Assembly: GCF_009928425.1 (NCBI RefSeq)
Contig: NZ_JAABNS010000001.1
Span: 558,001-622,000 of the forward strand
Source of the DNA: Pseudarthrobacter sp. ATCC 49987
GTDB lineage: Bacteria; Actinomycetota; Actinomycetes; Actinomycetales; Micrococcaceae
Length of the DNA: 64,000 nt
Reading direction: 5' to 3'
Position 1 is the first letter of the stretch. Each line of letters begins with the position of its first letter. Below are positions 49,103-57,788 of this stretch, in pieces. Under the pieces are notes generated by a model. That model had not been told where the DNA came from and did not search any database. It worked only from the letters and a program-made list of their open reading frames with translations. A program made the position numbers and the translations under genes.

Positions 49103-49666
49103 ATGGTCCGAACCGCGCCGCTGACACCGCTGGGTGTCGCCGCTCTCTCCCTGCTGGTGGAAGAGCCCATGCATCCCTACGAGATGTACCAGCTCCTGAT
49201 GGCCCGGCATGAGGACCGGCTCGTGAAGGTCCGGCCGGGAACGCTGTACCACGCGGTGGGGCGGCTTGAGGAGCAGGGGCTGGTCCTGGCTACCGGTACA
49301 GACCGTGAAGGCAACCGTCCCGAACGGACCACGTATGAGATTTCCGAGGCAGGGCGGGCAGCCCTCACCCAAAGGCTCCGGGACATGCTGGCCAGCCCCG
49401 TCAACGAGTACCCCTCGTTCCCGCTGGCCGTCTCGGAAGCGTATAACCTTCCGGCCGGCGTCGTTACCGGATTGCTCGACCGCCGCCTCCAGGGCCTGCA
49501 GGAGCAGCTGGATTTCCTCGCCGCGGCGCAGGACCGGGTACGGAAGAAGGGCGTCGAACGCAAGTACTGGATCGACATGGACTACCAGCAGGTGATGCTG
49601 CAGGCCGAGATCGGCTGGATCCGGAATCTCCAGGACCAGCTCGGCAGCGGCCAGCTTGCCTGGTAG
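49103..49666 (+). CDS. PadR-family transcriptional regulator
   Basis: A 187-residue protein. The winged helix covers about 8-85: LGVAALSLLVEEPMHPYEMY, VKVRPGTLYHAVGRLEEQGL and RTTYEISEAGRAALTQRL. A C-terminal helical dimerisation region (about 100-180) is typical of subfamily 1. AAGGA lies 9 bases before the ATG. It precedes a drug-type MFS gene, which it very probably represses. Confidence 0.88.
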   Translation: MVRTAPLTPLGVAALSLLVEEPMHPYEMYQLLMARHEDRLVKVRPGTLYHAVGRLEEQGLVLATGTDREGNRPERTTYEISEAGRAALTQRLRDMLASPVNEYPSFPLAVSEAYNLPAGVVTGLLDRRLQGLQEQLDFLAAAQDRVRKKGVERKYWIDMDYQQVMLQAEIGWIRNLQDQLGSGQLAW

Positions 49667-49741
49667 TCCATCCGGGGCTTCGGCCCCTCCGAACACCTTG
49701 AGTACCACAACAAGCATCCTTTTCGACCCGTAAGGAATCCC

Positions 49742-51268
49742 ATGGAAATCGTTGCCAGGCCGTGGCCGGCGCTGTGGTCCCTCGTGATCGGGTTCTTTAT
49801 GATCCTGATCGACACCACCATCGTCTCGGTGGCCAACCCCCGCATCATGGAAGGCCTGAACGCCGACATCAACGCGGTGATCTGGGTGACCAGCGCCTAC
49901 CTGCTGGCCTACGCCGTGCCGCTGCTGATCACCGGCCGGCTGGGCGACCGCTTCGGCCCGAAGAAGCTCTACCTGACGGGGCTCGTTGTCTTCACGCTGG
50001 CTTCGCTCTGGTGCGGGCTGTCCGGCGACGTCCAGACACTGATCCTGGCCCGGGTCTTCCAGGGCTTCGGCGCCGCGCTGATGACACCCCAGACCATGGC
50101 CGTCATCACCCGGATCTTCCCGCCGGACCGGCGCGGCGCCGCGATGGGCATCTGGGGCGCCACCGCGGGCGTCGCCACCCTCGTGGGACCGATCCTCGGC
50201 GGCGTCCTCGTGGACGGCCTCGGCTGGGAGTGGATCTTCTTCATCAACCTCCCGGTCGGCCTCGTCGGCTTCTTCCTGGCCCTGCGCTACGTGCCCGCCC
50301 TGACCACCCACCCGCACAAGTTCGACATCCCCGGCGTGCTGCTCAGCGCCGTCGGGCTGTTCCTGCTGGTGTTCGGCATCCAGGAAGGCGAGACCTACAA
50401 CTGGGGCACCATCACCGGACCCATCACGGTGTGGGGGCTCATTATCTCGGGGATCATCGTGCTGGTGGCGTTTGTCGTGTGGCAGAAGGTGAACAAGGGC
50501 GAGCCGCTGCTGCCGCTGTCCCTGTTCAAGGACCGGAACTTTTCCCTGGCGAACATCGGCATCACCACCGTCGGCTTCGCCATCACCTCCTTCACGCTGC
50601 CGCTGATCTTCTACTTCCAGATCGTCCGCGGGCTGACCCCCACCCAGTCGGCACTGATGATGGTGCCAATGGCGCTCATTTCCGGCGGGCTCGCGCCCGT
50701 GGTGGGCAAGATCATCGACCGGGTCAACCCGAAGTTCATCACCGCGACCGGTCTGCTCCTGATGTCGGTGGCGCTGGCCTGGAATGCCGTCCTGATGCAC
50801 CCGGACACGCCGATCCTGCTGTTCCTCCTGCCCAGTGCCGTGCTCGGTTTCGCGAACGCCGGCATCTGGGCGCCGCTGAGTACCACCGCCACCCGGAACC
50901 TGCCGCCGCGGCTGGCCGGCGCCGGTTCAGGCGTGTACAACACGACCCGCCAGATCGGGGCAGTCCTCGGCAGTGCCGCGATAGCGGTCCTGATCCAGAC
51001 GCGGCTCGCGGCCGAACTCCCGGCAGTTCCGGGCGGATCCGGGGAGGCAAGCCCGATGTCGTTTGGCGGCACACTGCCCGAGGCTTTGCAGGAGGGGTTC
51101 TCGACGGCGATGGGCCAGTCCATCCTGCTGCCCGCTGCTGTGATCCTGATCGGCATGGCGGTGGTCCTGTTCTTCGCCAAACCCCAGCCGGTCCAGGGCT
51201 GGGGCACGCCCGGCTCCGTGCAGGCAACGTCCAAGGGCGCCAAGGGCGCCGGGGTGCAGTCCCGCTGA
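49742..51268 (+). CDS. MFS multidrug efflux transporter, DHA2 (14-helix) family
   Basis: A 508-residue transporter with about 14 membrane segments. IDTTIVSVANPRIMEGL is the DHA2 motif D1, LLITGRLGDRFGPKKLYLTG is motif A, and MGIWGATAGVATLVGPILGG is the antiporter motif C. The C-terminus is hydrophilic. Members export dyes, antiseptics and antibiotics with proton exchange. ATG at 49742, 75 bases after the PadR gene. Confidence 0.9.
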   Translation: MEIVARPWPALWSLVIGFFMILIDTTIVSVANPRIMEGLNADINAVIWVTSAYLLAYAVPLLITGRLGDRFGPKKLYLTGLVVFTLASLWCGLSGDVQTLILARVFQGFGAALMTPQTMAVITRIFPPDRRGAAMGIWGATAGVATLVGPILGGVLVDGLGWEWIFFINLPVGLVGFFLALRYVPALTTHPHKFDIPGVLLSAVGLFLLVFGIQEGETYNWGTITGPITVWGLIISGIIVLVAFVVWQKVNKGEPLLPLSLFKDRNFSLANIGITTVGFAITSFTLPLIFYFQIVRGLTPTQSALMMVPMALISGGLAPVVGKIIDRVNPKFITATGLLLMSVALAWNAVLMHPDTPILLFLLPSAVLGFANAGIWAPLSTTATRNLPPRLAGAGSGVYNTTRQIGAVLGSAAIAVLIQTRLAAELPAVPGGSGEASPMSFGGTLPEALQEGFSTAMGQSILLPAAVILIGMAVVLFFAKPQPVQGWGTPGSVQATSKGAKGAGVQSR

Positions 51269-51291
51269 GTTGACGCCGGTGTGCTGCCGGG

Positions 51292-52002
51292 TCATCCCAG
51301 CAGCACACTGGTCTGGATGCCGCCGGCGGAAAAACCCAGACTGCGGGCGATGGCCAGGGAGCCTTTGTTGCTGACCTCGGCACGCCACTGCAGCGTCAGC
51401 CCGGAGGCGAGGGCCTCATGGGCCGCGATGGAGGCGGCCAATGAGCCCAGTCCTTGGCGGCGCCACTCCGGGGCGACCAGCACCCCCATCTGGGCCAGGA
51501 TGCCCTCCCACTCGGTGTAGGCGCCGCAGGCCACCGGGGTCCGGCGGCCGTCCTCCAGGTGCATGATGGTGAAGCGGTGCTCGAGGTCCGAGAGGCCCAC
51601 TTCGTTGACGTCATCCGGCGGGCAGGCGGCTTCCAGCTCGACCGCTTCCGGGCTGCCCTGCGAGACGGTCAGTTCCTCCGCGGGCTGCTGCAGGGGCAGG
51701 TCGTCCGCGAAGAACAGCGCCGCGGCGCCGAGCCCGTGGCCGCCGTGGTCCCGTGTGATGGTCAACATGGTGCCGTGCTGGGCCAGTTCCCCGTCGGACA
51801 GCCCGACGGCGGCGTCGAGCGCCCATTGCGGTCCCACCAGGGCGGAATTGCCGAACAGCCGGACGAACTGGACGGCGCGGGCCGACTCGTCGGCACGTGC
51901 GATGCGTTCGCCCGCGGCAGCCGCAAACGCGCCGTCGTCGAGGCCCAGGCGGCGGGCCCACGCGAGCTGGATGATATCGACCGAACCGGGCTCAAGTGTC
52001 AT
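51292..52002 (-). CDS. GNAT-family acetyltransferase
   Basis: A 236-residue protein. The C-terminal half has the acetyl-CoA site: MGVLVAPEWRRQGLGSLAAS (Q-x-x-G-x-G/A form) and VSNKGSLAIARSLGF near the end. The N-terminal 110 residues resemble a degenerate first GNAT domain. Substrate unknown. It is convergent with the MFS gene, 23 bases apart. Confidence 0.78.
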   Translation of the reverse strand: MTLEPGSVDIIQLAWARRLGLDDGAFAAAAGERIARADESARAVQFVRLFGNSALVGPQWALDAAVGLSDGELAQHGTMLTITRDHGGHGLGAAALFFADDLPLQQPAEELTVSQGSPEAVELEAACPPDDVNEVGLSDLEHRFTIMHLEDGRRTPVACGAYTEWEGILAQMGVLVAPEWRRQGLGSLAASIAAHEALASGLTLQWRAEVSNKGSLAIARSLGFSAGGIQTSVLLG

Positions 52003-52054
52003 GGCTCCACCCTACCCACCGGCGTGTGCGGCCCAGTGCAGCGGATCAGGCGGC

Positions 52055-53080
52055 TCAGCCGAAGAGGACCGCGGCCTCGTCATAGCGGTACTGCGGGACG
52101 GTCTTGAGGTTGCCGAGCGCGGCGTCGAAGCCCACATGGACGATGTCGGTGCCGTTAAGGGACACCATGGTGCCCCAGCGTTTTTCGACGACCGAGTCGA
52201 TGGCGGCCATGCCCAGGCGGGTCGCCAGCACACGGTCGAATGCGGTGGGGACCCCGCCGCGCTGGATGTGGCCCAGGACCGTCGCCCGGGTTTCGATGCC
52301 GGTCATGGCCTCCAGTTCGGGGGCCAGCCGCTCGGAGATCCCGCCCAGCCGCGGACGGCCGAAGGTGTCCAGCCCGCGTTCGGAATGCGGCGTTTCCTGG
52401 TCATCCGGCACGAAGCCCTCCGCGACGACCACGAGCGGAGCGCGGCCGCGGTCGCGTGCGGAGACGACCCATTCGGCGATTTGCTCCATGGAGGCTTTCT
52501 GCTCCGGAATCAGGATGGCGTGGGCGCCCGAGGCCATGCCGGCGTGCAGGGCGATCCAGCCAACGTGGCGTCCCATGACCTCGGCGATCATGCAGCGGTG
52601 GTGGGACTCGCCAGTGGTCCGCAGCCGGTCGATCGCCTCGGTGGCGATCTCGACGGCGGTGTCGAAGCCGAAGGTGTAGTCCGTTGCGTCGAGGTCGTTG
52701 TCGACGGTCTTGGGGACGCCGACAATCTTCAGGCCGGCGTCGGTGAGCCGCTTGGCCGCGGCCAGGGTGCCTTCCCCGCCGATGGCGATGAGGGCGTCGA
52801 TGCCCAACCGGTCCATATTGGCCTTGATGACCTCGGGCCCGCCGTTGTTTTCGAACGGGTTGGTGCGGGAGGTGCCCAGGATGGTCCCGCCCTGCTTGGC
52901 GATGCCGCGGACCATGGTGCGGGGGATATCGATGGTGTCGCCCTCGACGACGCCGCGCCAGCCGTCCAGGAACCCCACGAACTCGTGGCCATGCACGGCG
53001 ATGCCCTTCAGGACGGCGCCACGGATGACGGCGTTCAGCCCGGGGCAGTCGCCGCCACTGGTGAGGATTCCAATTTTCAT
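52055..53080 (-). CDS. pfkA: 6-phosphofructokinase
   Basis: A 341-residue glycolytic kinase. KIGILTSGGDCPGLNAVIRG opens the nucleotide site, IAIGGEGTLAAAKRL is the GGxG(T/S) motif, and VPKTVDNDLDATDYTFGFDT contains the catalytic TVDND. MGRHVGWIALHAG is next. Gly in the GGEGT position with Lys before TVDND is the pairing described for ATP-dependent actinobacterial enzymes, while PPi-dependent ones carry Asp at the first site. ATG at 53080 is the family start; the frame extends 19 codons upstream without merit. Confidence 0.93.
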   Translation of the reverse strand: MKIGILTSGGDCPGLNAVIRGAVLKGIAVHGHEFVGFLDGWRGVVEGDTIDIPRTMVRGIAKQGGTILGTSRTNPFENNGGPEVIKANMDRLGIDALIAIGGEGTLAAAKRLTDAGLKIVGVPKTVDNDLDATDYTFGFDTAVEIATEAIDRLRTTGESHHRCMIAEVMGRHVGWIALHAGMASGAHAILIPEQKASMEQIAEWVVSARDRGRAPLVVVAEGFVPDDQETPHSERGLDTFGRPRLGGISERLAPELEAMTGIETRATVLGHIQRGGVPTAFDRVLATRLGMAAIDSVVEKRWGTMVSLNGTDIVHVGFDAALGNLKTVPQYRYDEAAVLFG

Positions 53081-53187
53081 GTCTCGGCTCAAATCCTGGT
53101 TCGAAGGGTTACAGGCAGAGCGCCACGCTGAGCTCACCTAGAGTCTAGTAGCGCATGTGGGCCGGGACACAAACGGTGACAACGGCG

Positions 53188-53217
53188 AAGTGCCCCCGCC
53201 GGGCGGCAGGGGCACTT
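53188..53217 (-). terminator. Hairpin after the PspC operon
   Basis: AAGTGCCCC pairs with GGGGCACTT around a GC-rich loop, 20 bases beyond the small PspC gene stop. There is no U-tract, so termination is uncertain. The rest of the gap to pfkA carries the pfkA promoter region, including the dyad CTAGAGTCTAG near 53138. Confidence 0.45.
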
Positions 53218-53237
53218 CCCGTCTCGCGGGCGGGATC

Positions 53238-53492
53238 TTAGGGGCGGGACGAACGATTCGCCAGGAACGTCTCAAGGACGATGGCGTTCCGCTGGTCCGG
53301 GAGGAGCAGCCAGGCCGCCAGATAGAACACGAAGGCCGGACCGGGAAGCAACGCGAAGAGCAGGAACGCGATCCGGACGAACGCGACATCCACATTCAGC
53401 TTGGCGGCGATGCCGCCGCAGACACCGCCCAACCAGCGCTGCGGACCACGTTTCAGGCCGAGGCCCCTGACGGTGCTGAAGAACTTTTCCAT
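53238..53492 (-). CDS. PspC-domain protein, short form
   Basis: An 84-residue protein that is almost entirely a PspC domain: RWLGGVCGGIAAKLNVDVAF, VRIAFLLFALLPGPAFVFYL and AAWLLLPDQ. One membrane hairpin is expected. PspC domains sense envelope stress. It is last of three minus-strand genes (4-base gap to the previous), divergent from a PspC-fused histidine kinase. Confidence 0.85.
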   Translation of the reverse strand: MEKFFSTVRGLGLKRGPQRWLGGVCGGIAAKLNVDVAFVRIAFLLFALLPGPAFVFYLAAWLLLPDQRNAIVLETFLANRSSRP

Positions 53493-53495
53493 GGT

Positions 53496-53792
53496 TCAAG
53501 ACTTCCCTGTCGATGCTGCTTTGTCACGTCCGCGGGCCGAAAGCAGCCCGCCCACCACAAGTGCCGCCCCCGCGCCGATCATCAGGCCGATCACCACGTA
53601 GGTGCCGTTGAGCGCGACGATGCCGAGCTGGGAAACGATGATCAGTGCGGCGAGGGCCACCACAATCAGCCCCCAGACGATGGTGCCCACGCGCGGCGGG
53701 GAATCCTCCGGCGGCTCCGGGGCGCCGGAGCGCGGGGGAGTGGCGGGGCTGCTGCCTTCCGGGCTGCCGGACGGTGCGTCATAGCTGCTCAT
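53496..53792 (-). CDS. Small two-helix membrane protein of the PspC operon
   Basis: A 98-residue protein with a Pro/Ser/Glu-rich N-terminus (1-35) and two hydrophobic segments (TIVWGLIVVALAALIIVSQL and TYVVIGLMIGAGAALVVGGL), then a short basic tail. It is adjacent to PspC genes on both sides with gaps of 4 bases or less. Family not recognised. Confidence 0.7.
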   Translation of the reverse strand: MSSYDAPSGSPEGSSPATPPRSGAPEPPEDSPPRVGTIVWGLIVVALAALIIVSQLGIVALNGTYVVIGLMIGAGAALVVGGLLSARGRDKAASTGKS

Positions 53793-53793
53793 G

Positions 53794-55422
53794 TCAGTTC
53801 CCTTCCTTGATGGTGACGTTGCTGAAGGTGCCGTTGATCTTCACGACCAGTGTCGCTCCCGGCTTGCCGGTGTTGTAGTTGCTTTGCTGGGTGGTCATGC
53901 CGCCGTGGTTCTGGCTGCCTTCGTTGAGGTTGCCCATGGTCATGTCGGCGCGGACCTCCACCGGAACAGTGTTCGGGATAACCACCGTGAGGTTGCTTAC
54001 CGTCGCGTCAATGGGGACCACCAGATCTGTTCCCAGCGGAGGATTAAGTGAGATCCTGGTCAGGTCCACGGTCCCGGTGCCGGCCGTGATATCAAAGCCC
54101 CCCAGCGCCTGCTCGATGCTCACCGGTGACCAGTCGGCGTTCTGCGGGCGGAAGCGGTCGCCGTTGGGGAGCACATTGAAGATGCCGCCGACGATCAGGG
54201 CGACCGCGGCGAAGAATCCGAGGATGCCCGAGGTGCGGCCCCGGAGCCCGGCGATGAGGATCCCGAGACCCAGGACCACGGCGGCGCTGGCCCAGACGAC
54301 GGCATTGCTGGAGGTGCCAAGGTCGATCACGTTCGCGACGTCGAGGGCCTTGATGCCGCCGCCCACCAGCAGTGCGAGCCCGGCGGTCACCGCCACCGCG
54401 GGGGCGCCGGGGCCGAGGTTCCGGGGTTTGGCCGGCGGGACAGGTCCGCCGCCCGGCACCGGCCGGTAGCCGCCCCCGGGGGGAGGCATGGGGCCCGACG
54501 GCGGAGGCGCGCCCCAGCCCGGTCCGGGCACGGTTGACTCGCCATAGCGGGGCAGCGCAGTCGACGCGCCGTAGCCGGTCGTGGCGAAAGGCGTTCCCGG
54601 CGTTGCCGGTGTCGAGAGTGTCGAAGGTGTTGCCGCGGCCGGTGGGTAGGCGGGGCCTGCCGGGCCGCCGGTCTGCGGGCTCGGGGACAGGGGTGTCACT
54701 CCGTTCCGGGGCTTGTTGCGTTGGCTCAGGTAGTAGATGAGGTAGATGACGCCGCCCACCCAGAAGACGGTCCAGATGAAAGGGCCGACGCCGTAGCGGT
54801 CCCAGCCCCAGACGCCGGTGCCCAGGCTGGGGAAGCCGATGATCGTGGTGATCAGGGCCCCGGTCATGCCGGACGACCACCGGCCGGCGGCGGCCTCCTG
54901 GACGTGGATGCGGCCATCGGGCTCGGGCAGGAGTGCCCACGCGATGCCATAGAGGAGGACTCCGACGCCGGCGAAGACTGTCAGGACAATCAGGATGCCG
55001 CGGACAATCAGCGGGTCGACGCCGAAGCGCCCGGCGATGCCACTGGCCACCCCGCCCACCCAGCGCTCGCGCCCGCGGTGGATGCCCTGGCTGCGGATCC
55101 AGTCGAAGAAGTTCTGCGGCTGGCTGCCGGCCGGCGGGGGTGTTGGACCGTAATAGTGCGGCGGCGGCGGGGGCGGCGGCGTCCCGGCGCCGGCCGGGAA
55201 GTCCAGCGGCAGAGTCGCGGACGTATCAACCGGAGCGGTGGCGGAGTCGTCTGCGGCAGGCGCCCGGTCCGCGGCGGAACCGGCAGAGGTGGCCGGCGAC
55301 CGCTCGGCCGGTGCTCCTGTGGCTGGTTCTGCGGCTGGTTCCGCCGGTGACCCGGCAGGTTGTCCGGCGGTGCTGCCCGAAGGGACGTCGCCTTCATCAG
55401 GGTGCTCAGTGTGCGGATTCAT
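53794..55422 (-). CDS. Large PspC-domain membrane protein with C-terminal LiaF-like domain
   Basis: A 542-residue protein. Residues 1-105 are a disordered Ala/Pro/Glu-rich stretch with a proline run. A PspC domain follows (about 110-165: RWVGGVASGIAGRFGVDPLI, then VLLYGIAWALLPEPDG), then four or five more membrane segments with a Pro/Gly-rich linker. A C-terminal beta-rich region (about 425-540: GGFDITAGTGTVDLTRISL, TVSNLTVVIPNTVPVEVRAD) resembles the outward domain of LiaF/DUF2154-type proteins. ATG at 55422 follows GGAGG. It is probably the stress-sensing partner of the divergent kinase. Confidence 0.82.
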   Translation of the reverse strand: MNPHTEHPDEGDVPSGSTAGQPAGSPAEPAAEPATGAPAERSPATSAGSAADRAPAADDSATAPVDTSATLPLDFPAGAGTPPPPPPPHYYGPTPPPAGSQPQNFFDWIRSQGIHRGRERWVGGVASGIAGRFGVDPLIVRGILIVLTVFAGVGVLLYGIAWALLPEPDGRIHVQEAAAGRWSSGMTGALITTIIGFPSLGTGVWGWDRYGVGPFIWTVFWVGGVIYLIYYLSQRNKPRNGVTPLSPSPQTGGPAGPAYPPAAATPSTLSTPATPGTPFATTGYGASTALPRYGESTVPGPGWGAPPPSGPMPPPGGGYRPVPGGGPVPPAKPRNLGPGAPAVAVTAGLALLVGGGIKALDVANVIDLGTSSNAVVWASAAVVLGLGILIAGLRGRTSGILGFFAAVALIVGGIFNVLPNGDRFRPQNADWSPVSIEQALGGFDITAGTGTVDLTRISLNPPLGTDLVVPIDATVSNLTVVIPNTVPVEVRADMTMGNLNEGSQNHGGMTTQQSNYNTGKPGATLVVKINGTFSNVTIKEGN

Positions 55423-55459
55423 ACTTCGATCCTCCCGTCCGCCACGATTCCGCTCTACT

Positions 55460-55527
55460 GGGGAACACCCTGAACTGTCCCTGAGTCGCCCCCGGTTAGG
55501 GCTGGAAACACGTCCGGGGAACCCTGA
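55460..55527. promoter_or_regulatory. Direct repeats in the divergent PspC/kinase promoter region
   Basis: GGGGAACACCCTGA (55460-55473) and GGGGAACCCTGA (55516-55527) are two related motifs in the 124-base gap between the divergent units. They are candidate sites for the LuxR-type regulator encoded at 56956. Confidence 0.4.
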
Positions 55528-55546
55528 TCCGTGCTTGGATTGACTC

Positions 55547-56959
55547 ATGACAACCGCCGCGTCCCGCCCGCCGCTGGTCCGCGGCAGCGACCGGGTGGTA
55601 GCCGGCGTCTGTGCCGGCCTCGCCCGGCACCTGGGCTGGCCGGTGCGGATGGTCCGGATCGGGATGGCCGTCGCCGCGCTCGCCGGCGGCGCCGGTGTGG
55701 CGTTCTACGCCTGGCTCTGGATCATGGTTCCCACCGCTGACGAAAGCGCCAAGCGCAATGCCCGCCAGCCGGCGTCGCCCATTGCCCCGGCCGTGAGCCA
55801 GCCCCACCTGGCCTACGCGGACCTCTACTCCGGGCTCCCGACGGCGGCCGCCTCCCCGGGCCTGGCCGCACCAGCAGTAGGCGCAGCGCCGGGACCGGCG
55901 GCTGCGCCGGACGGGGCAGCCCCTGGCGGTTCCTGGCGGGACCGGGTCACCGGCATGCGCTACGGCAAGGAGATTCTGCTCGGAGCGGGCCTGCTGCTGG
56001 CCGCCGGCATCCTGATCGCACGCCTGCTTGGCGTTGATGTTCCCCTCGGGACCCTCATCCCGGTTGCGGCCATCCTGGGCGGCGCGGCCATCGCCTGGAT
56101 GCAACTGGATGAGACGCGCCGGGCCGGCCTCGTGGACAAGACCAAAGCGGACCAGGCCGGCGGCTGGGCACGCCTCGCCGCCGGGCTGGCCCTGGTTGTG
56201 ACCGGAGTCCTGCTTATGGTGTCCGGGTCAGGGTCGTGGGAACAGACCTGGCTTGCCCTGCTGGCCTCGGTGGCGGTGCTGGGCGGCGTGGCCCTGGTGC
56301 TGCTGCCCTGGGGGCTGAAGTTCTGGCGGGACCTTGAAGCGGAGCGGGCCGGGCGGGTCCGCGCCACCGAACGGGCCGAGATCGCGGCGCACCTCCACGA
56401 CTCGGTACTGCAGACCCTTGCCCTGATCCAGCGGCGCGCCGGCAACGAGACCGACGTCGTGCGCCTCGCACGGGCCCAGGAGCGCGAATTGAGGGGCTGG
56501 CTGTACCGGGATCCGGGCAAGGAAGCCGGTCAGTTGTCCGAGGGCATCCAGGCCGCGGCGGCGGAAGTGGAGGACTCCCTGGGCCACGCGGTCGAGGTGG
56601 TAGCCGTGGGCGACTGTGCCATGACCGAACGCCACGAGGCGCTCGTCCAGGCCGCCCGGGAGGCGATGCTGAACGCCGCCCGGCACGGCGGGGGCGCCGT
56701 GTCGGTGTACCTGGAAGTCACGGACGGCGCGGCGGAGGTCTTCGTGAAGGACCGCGGTCCCGGCTTCGACCCGGACGCAGTCCCCGCTGACCGGCTGGGA
56801 ATCCGTGAGTCGATAGTGGGCCGGATGAAACGCCACGGCGGCACTGCCACCATCACCAGCAACCAGGACGGCACCGAGGTGCGGCTCAGGCTGCCCCAGC
56901 CAGCGGGAGCATCCACCGGCGCTTCCGCCAACAACAGCAACGGAGAGGCAAAACTGTGA
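55547..56959 (+). CDS. Sensor histidine kinase with N-terminal PspC domain
   Basis: A 470-residue kinase. Residues about 8-65 form a PspC domain (RVVAGVCAGLARHLGWPVRM). Membrane segments follow at about 140-170 and 200-250. HisKA_3 begins near 280 with AEIAAHLHDSVLQTLALIQ (the phosphorylated His), and the ATPase domain has EAMLNAARHGGGAV (N box) and VKDRGPGFDPD (G1). The PspC fusion and the divergent PspC genes suggest envelope-stress sensing, similar in principle to LiaRS. The regulator gene overlaps its stop (GTGA). Confidence 0.88.
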   Translation: MTTAASRPPLVRGSDRVVAGVCAGLARHLGWPVRMVRIGMAVAALAGGAGVAFYAWLWIMVPTADESAKRNARQPASPIAPAVSQPHLAYADLYSGLPTAAASPGLAAPAVGAAPGPAAAPDGAAPGGSWRDRVTGMRYGKEILLGAGLLLAAGILIARLLGVDVPLGTLIPVAAILGGAAIAWMQLDETRRAGLVDKTKADQAGGWARLAAGLALVVTGVLLMVSGSGSWEQTWLALLASVAVLGGVALVLLPWGLKFWRDLEAERAGRVRATERAEIAAHLHDSVLQTLALIQRRAGNETDVVRLARAQERELRGWLYRDPGKEAGQLSEGIQAAAAEVEDSLGHAVEVVAVGDCAMTERHEALVQAAREAMLNAARHGGGAVSVYLEVTDGAAEVFVKDRGPGFDPDAVPADRLGIRESIVGRMKRHGGTATITSNQDGTEVRLRLPQPAGASTGASANNSNGEAKL

Positions 56960-57630
56960 GCAACACCGAAACGGGCACTCCCGTCCCAGGGATCCGGGTG
57001 GTGATCGTGGACGACCACACCATCTTCCGGTCCGGCCTGAAGGCCGACCTGGATCCGGACATCATCGTTGCCGGCGAGGCCGCAACCGTGGAAGACGCCG
57101 TTGCCGTGATCGCAGCCGTCCGACCCGACGTTGTGCTCCTCGATGTCCACCTTCCCGGCGGGCTCGGCGGCGGCGGACGCGAGGTGCTGGCCGGCTCGGC
57201 ACCCTTGTTTGGCAGCACGCGGTTCCTGGCGCTGAGCGTCTCGGACGCGGCCGAGGACGTCGTCTCCGTGATCCGGGCAGGGGCGCGCGGCTATGTCACC
57301 AAAACCATTTCGGGTGCGGAAATTTCCGACGCCGTCCGCCGGGTTGCGGGCGGGGACGCCGTCTTCTCTCCCCGGCTGGCGGGCTTTGTGCTGGATGCCT
57401 TCGGGACCGCCCCTGCGGATATTGCCGACGACGAACTGGACAGGCTGTCAGCCCGCGAACTCGAAGTGATGCGGCTCATCGCCCGCGGCTACAGCTACAA
57501 GGAAGTCGCCAAGGAGCTGTTCATCTCGATCAAGACGGTCGAAACCCACGTCTCGGCGGTGCTGCGAAAACTCCAGCTCTCCAGCCGGCACGAACTCACC
57601 CGCTGGGCCGCCGAGCGCCGGCTCCTCTGA
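56956..57630 (+). CDS. LuxR/NarL-family response regulator
   Basis: A 224-residue regulator. The receiver (1-125) has VVIVDDHTIFRSGLKADL and DVVLLDVHLPGG with the phosphorylated Asp, and KTISGAEISDAVRRV with the conserved Lys before it. The LuxR helix-turn-helix (about 155-215) reads LSARELEVMRLIARGYSYKE and IKTVETHVSAVLRKL. It is coupled to the PspC-fused kinase and closes the two-component system. Confidence 0.92.
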   Translation: MSNTETGTPVPGIRVVIVDDHTIFRSGLKADLDPDIIVAGEAATVEDAVAVIAAVRPDVVLLDVHLPGGLGGGGREVLAGSAPLFGSTRFLALSVSDAAEDVVSVIRAGARGYVTKTISGAEISDAVRRVAGGDAVFSPRLAGFVLDAFGTAPADIADDELDRLSARELEVMRLIARGYSYKEVAKELFISIKTVETHVSAVLRKLQLSSRHELTRWAAERRLL

Positions 57631-57644
57631 CCCTCCCGCACCAT

Positions 57645-57740
57645 GCACCCACGGGACATGCTCATTCTTGGACACCAGCAGTGGGCAGAATGGCATTCTG
57701 CGCACTGCTGGTGTTTGCCGCTGGGCATGTCCAGGGGTGC
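57645..57740. repeat. Large inverted repeat between convergent genes
   Basis: A 96-base dyad. Outer arms GCACCC/GGGTGC and GGACATG/CATGTCC, then ACACCAGCAGTG/CACTGCTGGTGT, and a central CAGAATG-G-CATTCTG fold into one long hairpin with small bulges. It lies 15 bases after the response-regulator stop and 49 bases before the aminotransferase stop. It may terminate both genes or be a dispersed repeat. Confidence 0.65.
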
Positions 57741-57788
57741 GGGGTGCGGGAGCGTCGGGTTTAGTGCTGCAGGATCTGCGGGAGCGTC

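Noticed and set aside
48503..50800. 765-codon open frame on the minus strand
   Set aside because: It runs antisense across ygfZ, the ankyrin gene, PadR and the MFS gene, all with clear family motifs. High G/C content keeps such shadow frames open.
30165..57788. The 27-kb stretch between murB and the aminotransferase as a genomic island
   Set aside because: It holds core genes (asd, thyA, ppk, mshD, glnR, pfkA), and no integrase, direct-repeat ends or tRNA-end duplication was seen.
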